Origin: Gammaproteobacteria bacterium
GTDB lineage: Bacteria; Pseudomonadota; Gammaproteobacteria; Pseudomonadales; Pseudomonadaceae
Direction: 5' to 3'
Length of the DNA stretch: 7,850 nucleotides
NCBI GenBank assembly: GCA_012800475.1
Contig: JAAZJF010000058.1
Span: 1-7,850 of the forward strand
Numbering within the stretch: position 1 is the first letter of the stretch; every line of letters begins with the position of its first letter. The notes beneath the pieces were generated by a model, which saw only the letters and a list, made by a program, of their open reading frames with translations, was not told the origin of the DNA and did no database searches. Positions 1-6,625 of this stretch are shown here, piece after piece. The position numbers and the translations under genes were made by a program.

Positions 1-637
1 CTTCATAAATAGGGTTGGGCTCTTGTGCGCCATACAACCACTTATCGAGTTTAATACTGTAAGACTCAAGCGCCGATTGACCGGCACTCTGAGTCGTTAA
101 TTCGATGCTGCCGCTTTCACCAATGCGCTGAATAAGCTGCAGATTCACATCAGACCAACCGCTTACTGCCTGACCGTCCACACTGACATTTTCTTGCCCA
201 CTGTGCAGACCGGCTCGCTCAGCTAAACTGCCGCTGACGACATTGCCAATCACCGGCTTCACATGCTGACTGCCCAGCATAGCCAACAGCCAAAATAGAA
301 CAAACGCCAAAGCAAAGTTCGCGACAGGACCTGCAGCCACAATGGCTATGCGCTGGCCAACAGTCTTACCGTTAAAAGAGCGGTGCTGATCCTCAGGTGC
401 GACGCTGGCCTCACGCTCATCGAGCATTTTCACATAACCGCCCAAAGGAATCAGCGCAATCACAAACTCTGTGCCATGGCGATCATGCCAACGCACTAAA
501 GGCGTGCCAAAACCTACAGAAAAGCGCAGCACTTTAACGCCACAGCGGCGCGCCACCCAAAAATGCCCATACTCATGAATCGTTACTAAAACACCTAAGG
601 CCACTAAAGTGCCCAACAACATATACAGACCACTCAT
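1..637 (-). CDS. rseP: RseP intramembrane site-2 zinc metalloprotease (C-terminus beyond window)
   Basis: Inner-membrane protease of the sigma-E envelope-stress pathway; in the family it cuts the anti-sigma factor RseA within the membrane after DegS cleavage. About 212 residues are present, roughly half of the usual 450. Visible parts in order: a first membrane helix (about residues 4-20) running into the zinc motif HEYGH at 21-25, with E22 the expected catalytic base; the membrane-associated beta loop including GTEFVIALIPLGGYVKM at about 55-71; a second membrane helix at about 97-120 containing AAGPVANF; and the start of the first periplasmic PDZ domain, about 122-200, with VDGQAVSGW. The second PDZ domain and the late NxxPxPxLDG-type zinc-ligand motif lie outside the window. 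ATG at 637 is chosen because it gives the usual short N-terminus and shares ATGA with the dxr stop. The ribosome binding site is weak, so translation is probably coupled to dxr. bamA is the expected next gene. Confidence 0.97.
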   Translation of the reverse strand, partial: MSGLYMLLGTLVALGVLVTIHEYGHFWVARRCGVKVLRFSVGFGTPLVRWHDRHGTEFVIALIPLGGYVKMLDEREASVAPEDQHRSFNGKTVGQRIAIVAAGPVANFALAFVLFWLLAMLGSQHVKPVIGNVVSGSLAERAGLHSGQENVSVDGQAVSGWSDVNLQLIQRIGESGSIELTTQSAGQSALESYSIKLDKWLYGAQEPNPIYE

Positions 638-1854
638 GCTCTTCTACCTGCTGTTATCGACTGTTTTTGTAACCATGTATTGGCTTGGCGGCGAGCGTGC
701 TGATCCACTGCGACAATACTCTCCAGCGTATCAATGCGCCCTGGTATATCGGTGCTTAATACATCTTCAATCAATTGTGGGATGTGCGTAAAACGTATGC
801 GCTCATTTAAGAAAGCAGCAACCGCCACTTCGTTAGCGGCATTCAACACAATCGGCGCGACACCACCGGCTTGCGCTGACTCAATTGCTAAGCGCAAACA
901 GGCAAAACGCTGTAAATCTGGGGCAATGAAATCCATACGCGCCAAGGCACATAAATCTAAAGGCGCCACGCCTGAAGTAATCCGCTCTGGCCACGCCATA
1001 GCATGGGCGATAGGTGTGCGCATATCAGGATTACCCAACTGTGCTAACACTGAACCATCCACATAATCGACCAGCGAATGAATCACACTCTGCGGGTGAA
1101 TCACCACCTCAACCTGCTCAGGACGCGCATCAAACAACCAGCAGGCCTCAATCAATTCCAAGCCTTTGTTCATCATAGTGGCTGAATCAACTGAGATTTT
1201 TTGCCCCATGGACCAATTGGGGTGGGCACAGGCTTGTGCTGGCGTCACCTGCTCGAGCTCAGCATAACTGCTGTTACGAAAAGGTCCGCCCGATGCGGTT
1301 AATAAAATCCGACGCACACCCACAGGCGCTAAACCGTCAGCATAATTACACGGCAGGCACTGAAAAATAGCGTTGTGTTCACTATCAATAGGCAATAACT
1401 GCGCGCCATGCTCATGCACCGCACGCATAAATAAAGCACCCGACATGACTAAAGCTTCTTTATTGGCCAGCAGTATTTTCTTACCTGCAACCACTGCAGC
1501 CATCGCCGAAGCCAAACCTGCCGCACCCACAATAGCGGCCATCACCACATCAACCTCGGGGTGCGCAGCGACATCACATAAACTTTGAGGACCAGCCAAC
1601 ACAACAGTCGCCACACCCAGGGTATGCAAATCACTTTGTAAGCGCTGCGCATGAGTTGGATCAGCTACCACAGCGAAACGTGGACGGTATTGCACACACA
1701 AATCGTGCAACTCACTGATACGCGTGTGCGCCGTCAAAGCAAACACTTGATAACGTTCAGGGTGCTGACTGATCACATCTAAGGTGCTACTACCAATTGA
1801 GCCCGTCGCACCCAACACAGTGATATTTTGCGGTTGTACTGATGTATGACTCAA
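634..1854 (-). CDS. dxr: 1-deoxy-D-xylulose 5-phosphate reductoisomerase (Dxr/IspC)
   Basis: Second step of the MEP isoprenoid pathway: converts 1-deoxyxylulose 5-phosphate to 2-C-methylerythritol 4-phosphate with NADPH and a divalent metal, in the cytosol. The 406 residues are close to the usual 400. Seen: the N-terminal NADPH Rossmann loop GATGSIGSSTLD at about 15-26; ANKEALVMSGALF at 130-142; metal ligands D157 and E159 in LLPIDSEHNAIFQCL; the TASGGPF substrate segment at about 186-192; and WSMGQKISVDSATMMNKGLE at 214-233, ending in the third metal ligand E233. All key residues are present. The start is TTG at 1854, overlapping the cdsA stop as TTGA. No in-frame ATG lies between it and the nucleotide-binding loop, and there is no clear Shine-Dalgarno sequence, so initiation probably depends on ribosomes finishing cdsA. 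The product feeds UppS, encoded two genes upstream, through isopentenyl diphosphate. Confidence 0.97.
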   Translation of the reverse strand: MSHTSVQPQNITVLGATGSIGSSTLDVISQHPERYQVFALTAHTRISELHDLCVQYRPRFAVVADPTHAQRLQSDLHTLGVATVVLAGPQSLCDVAAHPEVDVVMAAIVGAAGLASAMAAVVAGKKILLANKEALVMSGALFMRAVHEHGAQLLPIDSEHNAIFQCLPCNYADGLAPVGVRRILLTASGGPFRNSSYAELEQVTPAQACAHPNWSMGQKISVDSATMMNKGLELIEACWLFDARPEQVEVVIHPQSVIHSLVDYVDGSVLAQLGNPDMRTPIAHAMAWPERITSGVAPLDLCALARMDFIAPDLQRFACLRLAIESAQAGGVAPIVLNAANEVAVAAFLNERIRFTHIPQLIEDVLSTDIPGRIDTLESIVAVDQHARRQANTWLQKQSITAGRRA

Positions 1855-2666
1855 GGCAATGTCCAGCCCGATAACAAGAGCAATAAAGCAAAGATGGGCG
1901 CCGCTGCAGTTAAGCTATCAATGCGGTCTAACACACCGCCATGTCCAGGTAATAACTGGCTACTGTCTTTAATGCCCATCTGGCGTTTAAACATACTTTC
2001 GGTCAGATCACCGATCACGGAAAAGAGCACAACAATCACTGCGCCCAATAAAATCCAACCCCATTGAGCACTTGGCACAGCAAAATACAGCGCCAAACCT
2101 GCCGCAATGCAAGCACTGGTCACTACACCGCCAAACAATCCGGCCCAGCTTTTACCTGGACTGACGCGCGGAGCTAATTTGCGTCGACCAAAGGTACGCC
2201 CAAAAAAGTAAGCACCAATATCAGCGCCCCAAACCAGCAGCATTAAAGTTAAAATCAGCATATTGCCTTGCGGCAAGTTTTTGAGTACATACAAGCCTAA
2301 ACCAGCAGGCACAATGATCACTAAGCCGATCAACAACTTACCCACATTACCGCCCCAACAGGCGATGCTTGCAGGAAAACTGACCACCATTGCAATGGCT
2401 AATAACCAAAAAACCCCAGCCACATACAACACAGGCATTAACAGGGCTTCGCTGCTATTGAGCAACAGCAACACGGCCACAGCCAGCGCAGCATAGGCTA
2501 CACGCTGTACTTGCCCAGCAAAGCCCGCTAAACGGGCCCATTCCCAACCCGCAAGGGCAATAATACTACTCACAAATGCTAAAAAAGCGTGTCCTTCTAG
2601 CCCAAAAAAACCAAACAACGCCAAAGGCAGTAACCATAAAGCGGTTATTATCCGTTGCTTGAGCAT
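1851..2666 (-). CDS. cdsA: Phosphatidate cytidylyltransferase (CDP-diglyceride synthase)
   Basis: Integral inner-membrane enzyme that makes CDP-diacylglycerol from phosphatidic acid and CTP, the precursor of all major phospholipids. The 271 residues form a series of hydrophobic helices: about 8-40, 56-70, 75-98, 108-128, 135-155, 178-198, 203-220 and 252-268. The family signature is complete near the C-terminus, from S224 (SMFKRQMGIKD) through PGHGGVLDRID, ending at D250. Also seen are WGADIGAYFFGR at 146-157 and KLAPRVSPGKSWAG at 163-176, both typical of bacterial CdsA. The ATG lies inside the end of uppS (19-nt overlap) and is preceded by a good AGGAG, 8 nt away. The stop codon overlaps the dxr TTG start. 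The uppS-cdsA-dxr-rseP order matches Pseudomonas. Confidence 0.97.
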   Translation of the reverse strand: MLKQRIITALWLLPLALFGFFGLEGHAFLAFVSSIIALAGWEWARLAGFAGQVQRVAYAALAVAVLLLLNSSEALLMPVLYVAGVFWLLAIAMVVSFPASIACWGGNVGKLLIGLVIIVPAGLGLYVLKNLPQGNMLILTLMLLVWGADIGAYFFGRTFGRRKLAPRVSPGKSWAGLFGGVVTSACIAAGLALYFAVPSAQWGWILLGAVIVVLFSVIGDLTESMFKRQMGIKDSSQLLPGHGGVLDRIDSLTAAAPIFALLLLLSGWTLP

Positions 2667-3421
2667 GATGTACGCTCCTGTGCGGCCACTTGTTCACAGG
2701 TTTTGCCAAAACGACGCTGTCGTGAGGCAAAATCTGTCAAGGCTTCGCGCATCGCTTGATGCTTAAAGTCAGGCCAAAATAAACTTGAAAAGTACAACTC
2801 ACTGTATGCAAGCTGCCACAATAAAAAGTTACTGATACGACGCTCACCACCGGTACGAATACATAAGTCAGGCGGTGGTTGCTGTGCAGTACTTAAACAA
2901 TTCTGTAAATGATCTGCAGTGATAGCGTCCGGCTCTAACTCACCAGCCTGCACTGAACGTGCAAGCTGTTGAGCGGCCTGGACAATATCCCACTGGCCAC
3001 CGTAATTAGCAGCCACTTGTAAGATAAACTTAGAATGGTGCGCTGTGCGATCCTCTGCTGCTTGCATCGCAGCTTGTAAATCTGGATGAAAACGTGAGCG
3101 ATCGCCAATAATACGCAAACGGATACCATTTTGATCCAGCTTCTTCGATTCGCGGCGTAAAGCCAGCAAAAAAAGCTCCATCAAAGCACCCACTTCTTCG
3201 GCGGGTCGCTGCCAGTTCTCACTGGAAAAAGCAAACAGCGTGAGCACTTCTACACCCGCTTCAGCGCACACCTCGACCACTGCGCGAACAGCATCAACAC
3301 CGGCTTTATGGCCCGCGACACCAGGCAGAAAGCGTTTTTTTGCCCAGCGGTTATTGCCATCCATAATAATCGCCACATGACGTGGAATGATGCCTGGTGC
3401 ATCCTGCGTTGTTTTGTTCAT
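2648..3421 (-). CDS. uppS: Undecaprenyl diphosphate synthase (cis-prenyltransferase)
   Basis: Cytosolic or membrane-associated enzyme that extends farnesyl diphosphate with eight isopentenyl units in cis, giving the C55 carrier lipid for peptidoglycan and O-antigen. It is also called IspU. The 257 residues match the family. Seen: HVAIIMDGNNRWAKK at about 15-29, with catalytic D21 and the diphosphate-binding G-N-x-R-W that follows; GHKAG; LTLFAFSSENWQRP at about 62-75; and the C-terminal CIRTGGERRISNFLLWQLAY with the IPP-binding arginines, then SELYF with the expected metal-binding glutamate. The second N in MDGNNRW, where E. coli has G, is also what I recall from Pseudomonas. I take ATG at 3421. 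A GTG directly before it at 3424 is possible, but AGAGG is better spaced for the ATG (8 nt against 5). The gene lies 16 nt after frr and overlaps cdsA by 19 nt. Confidence 0.96.
   Translation of the reverse strand: MNKTTQDAPGIIPRHVAIIMDGNNRWAKKRFLPGVAGHKAGVDAVRAVVEVCAEAGVEVLTLFAFSSENWQRPAEEVGALMELFLLALRRESKKLDQNGIRLRIIGDRSRFHPDLQAAMQAAEDRTAHHSKFILQVAANYGGQWDIVQAAQQLARSVQAGELEPDAITADHLQNCLSTAQQPPPDLCIRTGGERRISNFLLWQLAYSELYFSSLFWPDFKHQAMREALTDFASRQRRFGKTCEQVAAQERTSCSSNG
2675..2679 (-). promoter_or_regulatory. Ribosome binding site of cdsA inside uppS
   Basis: AGGAG on the minus strand, 8 nt before the cdsA ATG at 2666 and inside the last codons of uppS. It supports the overlapping cdsA start, which is the only methionine that keeps the complete first membrane helix (MLKQRIITAL...). 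Confidence 0.75.
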
Positions 3422-3437
3422 CACAGCAGCCTCTAAG

Positions 3438-3995
3438 TTACACGGCCATTAAATCAGTTTCTTTGGTCGCTAATAGCTTGTCGACTTCTTCAACGGCATG
3501 GTCAGTGAGCTTTTGGATCTCATCGGCACCACGACGTTCTTCATCTTCGCTGATTTCTTTTTCTTTCACTAAGTCTTTCAACTGAGCCAAAGCATCACGG
3601 CGAATATTGCGCACAGCAACGCGTGCGTTTTCTGATTCTTGACGCGCTTGCTTGGTGTAGCCTTTACGCGTTTCTTCGGTCAAGGCAGGCATGGGTACGC
3701 GAATAGTCGTACCTGATGTCGCCGGATTCAAACCCAAGTCAGACACTAAGATGGCTTTTTCCACTGCTTGAATCATGCTCTTATCAAACACAGTCAAGGC
3801 TAAAGTACGTGAATCTTCTACAGTGACGTTCGCTACTTGGTTCAGCGGTGTGTCGCTACCGTAGTAGGACACCATCACCACATCTAAAATACCTGGGTGG
3901 GCACGGCCTGTGCGAATTTTTGCAAATGCAGTCTGTAATGACTCCACTGATTTATGCATACGTGCCTGTGCATCTTTTTTGATCTCATTGATCAT
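3438..3995 (-). CDS. frr: Ribosome recycling factor
   Basis: Works with EF-G to split post-termination ribosomes into subunits. The 185 residues are the exact typical length. The N-terminus MINEIKKDAQARMHKSVESL, the RTGRAHPGILD segment that begins domain II, VPMPALTEETRKGYTKQA where the chain returns to the helical bundle, and the C-terminal helix ending ADEIQKLTDHAVEEVDKLLATKE are all characteristic, and the L-shaped two-domain layout is intact. The ATG at 3995 overlaps the pyrH stop as ATGA. A GAGGAA at 4009-4004, inside the last pyrH codons, sits 8 nt before it, so frr has both its own binding site and likely coupling to pyrH. Confidence 0.98.
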   Translation of the reverse strand: MINEIKKDAQARMHKSVESLQTAFAKIRTGRAHPGILDVVMVSYYGSDTPLNQVANVTVEDSRTLALTVFDKSMIQAVEKAILVSDLGLNPATSGTTIRVPMPALTEETRKGYTKQARQESENARVAVRNIRRDALAQLKDLVKEKEISEDEERRGADEIQKLTDHAVEEVDKLLATKETDLMAV

Positions 3996-4735
3996 TGCTT
4001 TGTTTCCTCAATCAGAGTGCCTTCAGCACCACCTAATACAACGTTGAGCAGTGCGCCAGGCTTGTTCATATTAAAAACGCGTAACGGCATATTGTGATCA
4101 CGACACAAACAAATTGCAGTCAAGTCCATCACTTCCAACTTACGATCGAGCACTTCGTCATAGGTCAGATAATCAAACTTTTCTGCATTGGGATCTTTAA
4201 AAGGATCAGCAGTATATACACCATCGACTTTTGTTGCCTTAAGAACCACATCAGCGCTGATCTCAATACCGCGCAAGCAACCTGCAGAGTCGGTGGTAAA
4301 GAATGGATTACCGGTACCTGCTGAAAAAATAACTACTTCACCTTTCTTCAAGTGCCCAACCGCTTTACGACGGTCATAGTGATCCGTCACACCGACCATC
4401 GAAATAGCTGACATCACTAAGGCTGGAATATTGGAGCGCTCTAACGCATCACGCATCGCCAAAGAATTCATCACCGTCGCCAGCATACCCATATGGTCGC
4501 CGGTCACACGGTCCATACCCGCTGCAGACAGCGCAGCACCACGGAACAAGTTACCACCACCAATCACCAAGCCGACCTGCACACCAATGCCGATTAACTG
4601 ACCGATCTCTAAAGCCATACGGTCCAGCACTTTAGGATCAATACCAAAATCCTCAGTGCCCATCAGGGCTTCGCCACTGAGTTTTAGTAAAATTCGCTTA
4701 TAGCGCGGCTGGCGTCCACCGACTTGTTGGGCCAT
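3992..4735 (-). CDS. pyrH: UMP kinase (uridylate kinase)
   Basis: Phosphorylates UMP to UDP with ATP in pyrimidine nucleotide synthesis; the bacterial enzyme is a hexamer of the amino acid kinase fold, usually activated by GTP and inhibited by UTP. The 247 residues match the family. Seen: KLSGEALMG at 18-26 (phosphate binding); GGGNLFRG at about 59-66; DHMGMLATVMN at about 80-90; TGNPFFTTDSAG at 141-152 (UMP and phosphate contacts); KATKVDGVYTADP at 166-178; and the C-terminal MPLRVFNMNKPGAL. In the conserved TTDSAACLRG stretch the second alanine is glycine here (TTDSAGCLRG), and IEIEADVV reads IEISADVV. Both are mild changes and do not suggest loss of function. An AGGAG lies 9 nt before the ATG. 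The gene is separated from tsf by a terminator, so it probably heads the downstream transcription unit. Confidence 0.98.
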   Translation of the reverse strand: MAQQVGGRQPRYKRILLKLSGEALMGTEDFGIDPKVLDRMALEIGQLIGIGVQVGLVIGGGNLFRGAALSAAGMDRVTGDHMGMLATVMNSLAMRDALERSNIPALVMSAISMVGVTDHYDRRKAVGHLKKGEVVIFSAGTGNPFFTTDSAGCLRGIEISADVVLKATKVDGVYTADPFKDPNAEKFDYLTYDEVLDRKLEVMDLTAICLCRDHNMPLRVFNMNKPGALLNVVLGGAEGTLIEETKQ

Positions 4736-4767
4736 GATATGTATCTCCTGCAGGTGTGAGTTAACGT

Positions 4768-4805
4768 CTGTGGTGCAATCTAACCACAGTTTAAAAATGA
4801 GTCAT
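4768..4805 (-). promoter_or_regulatory. Candidate pyrH promoter with a dyad over the -10
   Basis: In the 125 bases between the tsf terminator and the pyrH start, the best promoter I can see is ATGACT (4805-4800), 17 nt, TAGATT (4782-4777). Each hexamer matches 4 of 6 bases of the sigma-70 consensus, and the predicted start is near 4770. A perfect inverted repeat, CTGTGGT (4789-4783) and ACCACAG (4774-4768) with 8 bases between, encloses the -10 exactly. It could be an operator or an RNA hairpin in a read-through transcript. A 7-bp dyad of this kind is also expected a few times by chance in a window this size. Both the promoter and its control are inference. Confidence 0.3.
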
Positions 4806-4859
4806 GTTCGTGTGCGCACATATTACAAGACGGCGGTATAAAGCACAGTCTCTTTTTAC

Positions 4860-4892
4860 AAAAAAGGCCGCACGCAATTGCGGGCAGCCTTT
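4860..4892 (-). terminator. Intrinsic terminator after tsf
   Basis: Minus-strand hairpin starting 20 nt after the tsf stop. The left arm AAAGGCTGCCCGC (4892-4880) pairs with GCGTGCGGCCTTT (4875-4863) around an AATT loop, with one C/T mismatch and one G-U pair. It ends in a run of six T at 4865-4860. This is a classic Rho-independent terminator that separates tsf from pyrH. Confidence 0.88.
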
Positions 4893-4911
4893 GATTGTTA
4901 CAAGCGGGCGC

Positions 4912-5784
4912 TTACTTCTTTGAAGCAGCAACCTGAGCAGCAACTTCAGCAGCGAAGTCAACTTCTTCACCGCGATCGATACCTTCACCCACTTCAAAAC
5001 GTACAAAAGAAACGATGGTTGCGCCAGCTTGCTTAGCAAGTTGACCCACAGTAACTTCTGGGTTCTTAATGAATGCTTGCTCGACTAAGCTCGCTTCTGC
5101 CAAGAACTTATTGATACGGCCTTTAACCATATTTTCAACAATATTTTCTGGCTTGCCTTTGATCTTGTCTTCGTTGAGCGCCATAAAGATTTCTTTTTCT
5201 TTAGCGATCGCTTCGTCAGACACTTGGGTTGGGTCTAAGAACTGTGGGTTGCTTGCTGCAACGTGCATTGCAACGTCTTTAGCTAACTCAGCATCACCAC
5301 CGGTCATTGAAACGACAACACCAATACGGTTACCGTGCAGGTAAGCACCTAACACATCACCTTCAATACGCGTCAGACGACGAATATTAACGTTCTCACC
5401 ACACTTAGCAACCAGTGCTTCACGTGCTGACTCTCGCTGAGCAACCAGCGCAGCAGTGTCCAAGCTGTTGTCAGCAAAGGCAACATCTAAACTGTCTGCA
5501 ACAAAGCCTTTAAAGTCTTCTTGCAGAGCCAAAAAGTCAGTCTGTGAGTTCACTTCAATGATCGCAGCGCTTTTGTTATCGTCAGCAATTTTAACTGCGA
5601 TAGAACCTTCGGCAGCAATATTACCGGCTTTCTTAGCCGCTTTAATTGCACCAGCAGAACGCATATCGTCAATGGCTTTTTCAATATCGCCACCGGCAGC
5701 TTCCAAAGCTTTTTTGCAATCCATCATGCCTTGGCCAGTACGCTCACGCAGTTCTTTAACCATAGCAGCAGTGATCTGAGTCAT
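4912..5784 (-). CDS. tsf: Elongation factor Ts
   Basis: Guanine-nucleotide exchange factor for EF-Tu, needed to regenerate EF-Tu-GTP during elongation. The 290 residues are close to the 283-289 usual in gammaproteobacteria. Seen: the N-terminal UBA-like domain with ITAAMVKELRERTGQGMMDCK at about 4-24 and ALEAAGGDIEKAIDDMR; the exchange motif in VNSQTDFLAL at 78-87, with D83 and F84 equivalent to the residues that disturb the EF-Tu magnesium site; and the two core subdomains with GENVNIRRLTRIEGDVLGAYLH and AMHVAASNPQFL. The start is ATG at 5784. An in-frame GTG at 5790 is rejected because AGAGGA sits only 2 nt from it but 8 nt from the ATG, and because remembered orthologs start at this point. 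tsf is flanked by terminators on both sides, which is unusual for a gene normally co-transcribed with rpsB. Confidence 0.97.
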   Translation of the reverse strand: MTQITAAMVKELRERTGQGMMDCKKALEAAGGDIEKAIDDMRSAGAIKAAKKAGNIAAEGSIAVKIADDNKSAAIIEVNSQTDFLALQEDFKGFVADSLDVAFADNSLDTAALVAQRESAREALVAKCGENVNIRRLTRIEGDVLGAYLHGNRIGVVVSMTGGDAELAKDVAMHVAASNPQFLDPTQVSDEAIAKEKEIFMALNEDKIKGKPENIVENMVKGRINKFLAEASLVEQAFIKNPEVTVGQLAKQAGATIVSFVRFEVGEGIDRGEEVDFAAEVAAQVAASKK

Positions 5785-5792
5785 CTTCACAA

Positions 5793-5798
5793 TCCTCT
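5793..5798 (-). promoter_or_regulatory. Ribosome binding site deciding the tsf start
   Basis: AGAGGA on the minus strand, 8 nt before the ATG at 5784. It is too close to the alternative GTG at 5790, so it fixes the shorter start. Confidence 0.75.
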
Positions 5799-5807
5799 TT
5801 AATTCAA

Positions 5808-5837
5808 TCTATACAGCAGTTGCAAACTGCCTCTTAA
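5808..5837 (-). promoter_or_regulatory. Weak candidate tsf promoter
   Basis: Between the rpsB terminator and the tsf binding site lie TTAAGA (5837-5832), 18 nt, and TATAGA (5813-5808), each 4 of 6 to consensus, predicting a start near 5801. The spacer contains a perfect 6-bp inverted repeat, GCAGTT and AACTGC around TGC (5830-5816). Support is weak. It is listed because the upstream terminator would otherwise leave tsf dependent on read-through from rpsB. Confidence 0.22.
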
Positions 5838-5843
5838 ATCAGG

Positions 5844-5870
5844 AAAAAAGGGGGCGTTAAGCCCCCTTTT
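5844..5870 (-). terminator. Intrinsic terminator between rpsB and tsf
   Basis: Perfect 10-bp minus-strand stem AAAAGGGGGC (5870-5861) with GCCCCCTTTT (5855-5846), a 5-base loop, and a run of six T at 5849-5844. It begins 26 nt after the rpsB stop. The complementary strand also ends in four T after the stem, so weak activity in the other direction is conceivable, but no gene needs it. Confidence 0.88.
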
Positions 5871-5896
5871 CTTGTCACAGGTCGACGTGCAGAGCC

Positions 5897-6625
5897 TTAG
5901 CCCTCAGCAACCTCAACAAACTCTTCAGCTGTTGTTGCATTGCCTTGACGTACGCGCAATACGCAGTCAGCGGCCGCACCCAAGTACAATTGAATTGCAC
6001 GGATCGCGTCATCGTTACCTGGAATGATGTAATCAACACCATCTGGGCTGCTGTTGGTATCCACGATGCCAATTACTGGAATACCAAGCTTGTTGGCTTC
6101 CTGAATAGCAATGCGCTCGTGATCAACGTCAACAACAAACATTGCGTCAGGCAAACCGCCCATGTTTTTGATACCACCAATGCTGCGCTCAAGCTTCTCT
6201 AAGTCACGAGTACGCATTAATGCTTCTTTCTTGGTCAGCTTTTCAAACGTACCGTCTTCAGCTTGCGCTTCTAGATCACGTAAACGTTTGATTGAATCAC
6301 GAATGGTTTTGTAGTTGGTCAACATACCACCTAACCAGCGGTGGTTAACGTAAGGCATGTTGCAACGCGTTGCTTGCTCAGCAATGATTTTGCTCGCTGA
6401 ACGCTTAGTACCAACAAAAAGAATTTTGTTCTTACCGTTTGACAATTTTTCAATGACTGACATCGCGTCATTGAACATAGGTAAGGTTTTTTCTAAGTTA
6501 ATAATGTGAATCTTGTTGCGCGCGCCAAAAATGTATTTGCCCATTTTTGGATTCCAGTAGCGGGTTTGGTGTCCGAAGTGCACACCAGCCTTTAACATTT
6601 CACGCATAGTGACTTGTTGAGTCAT
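5897..6625 (-). CDS. rpsB: 30S ribosomal protein S2
   Basis: Structural protein of the small subunit, among the last to join, bound near the head-body junction with S1; in E. coli it also represses its own operon. The 242 residues match the family. Seen: the N-terminal VTMREMLKAGVHFGHQTRYW, KMGKYIFGARNKIHIINLEKT, LFVGTKRSASKIIAEQA, HRWLGGMLTNYKTI, the second S2 signature LPDAMFVVDVDHERIAIQEA, and VIGIVDTNSSPDGVDYIIPGNDDA. The start at 6625 (MTQQVTMREML) is chosen because AGGA at 6635-6632 lies 6 nt upstream. The ATG at 6631 would touch that AGGA, and an open frame reaching back to 6664 runs into the folded leader. The gene is first in its unit, behind a strong promoter and a structured leader, and ends in a strong terminator before tsf. 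Confidence 0.98.
   Translation of the reverse strand: MTQQVTMREMLKAGVHFGHQTRYWNPKMGKYIFGARNKIHIINLEKTLPMFNDAMSVIEKLSNGKNKILFVGTKRSASKIIAEQATRCNMPYVNHRWLGGMLTNYKTIRDSIKRLRDLEAQAEDGTFEKLTKKEALMRTRDLEKLERSIGGIKNMGGLPDAMFVVDVDHERIAIQEANKLGIPVIGIVDTNSSPDGVDYIIPGNDDAIRAIQLYLGAAADCVLRVRQGNATTAEEFVEVAEG

Noticed and set aside
609..791. Small plus-strand open frame across the dxr/rseP junction
   Set aside because: It lies antisense to two conserved genes with full motifs, has no ribosome binding site I can see, and resembles no known small protein.
3422..3424. GTG start for uppS one codon before the ATG
   Set aside because: ATG at 3421 is the better codon with better spacing to AGAGG; the difference is one residue.
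4152..4290. PyrH substitutions (TTDSAG for TTDSAA, IEIS for IEIE) as a sign of altered activity
   Set aside because: Small conservative-site changes with all other phosphate and UMP-binding motifs intact; no reason to infer changed function.
4811..4820. Perfect 10-bp palindrome TGTGCGCACA upstream of the putative pyrH promoter
   Set aside because: About eight perfect 10-bp palindromes are expected by chance in 7.85 kb and the flanks do not extend it.
4791..5039. Minus-strand open frame of 82 residues overlapping the end of tsf and its terminator
   Set aside because: It is out of frame with tsf, includes the terminator hairpin, and has low-complexity Leu/Lys content typical of a frame shadow.
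5875..6072. Minus-strand open frame of 65 residues inside the end of rpsB
   Set aside because: It is a shadow of the conserved S2 C-terminus in another frame.
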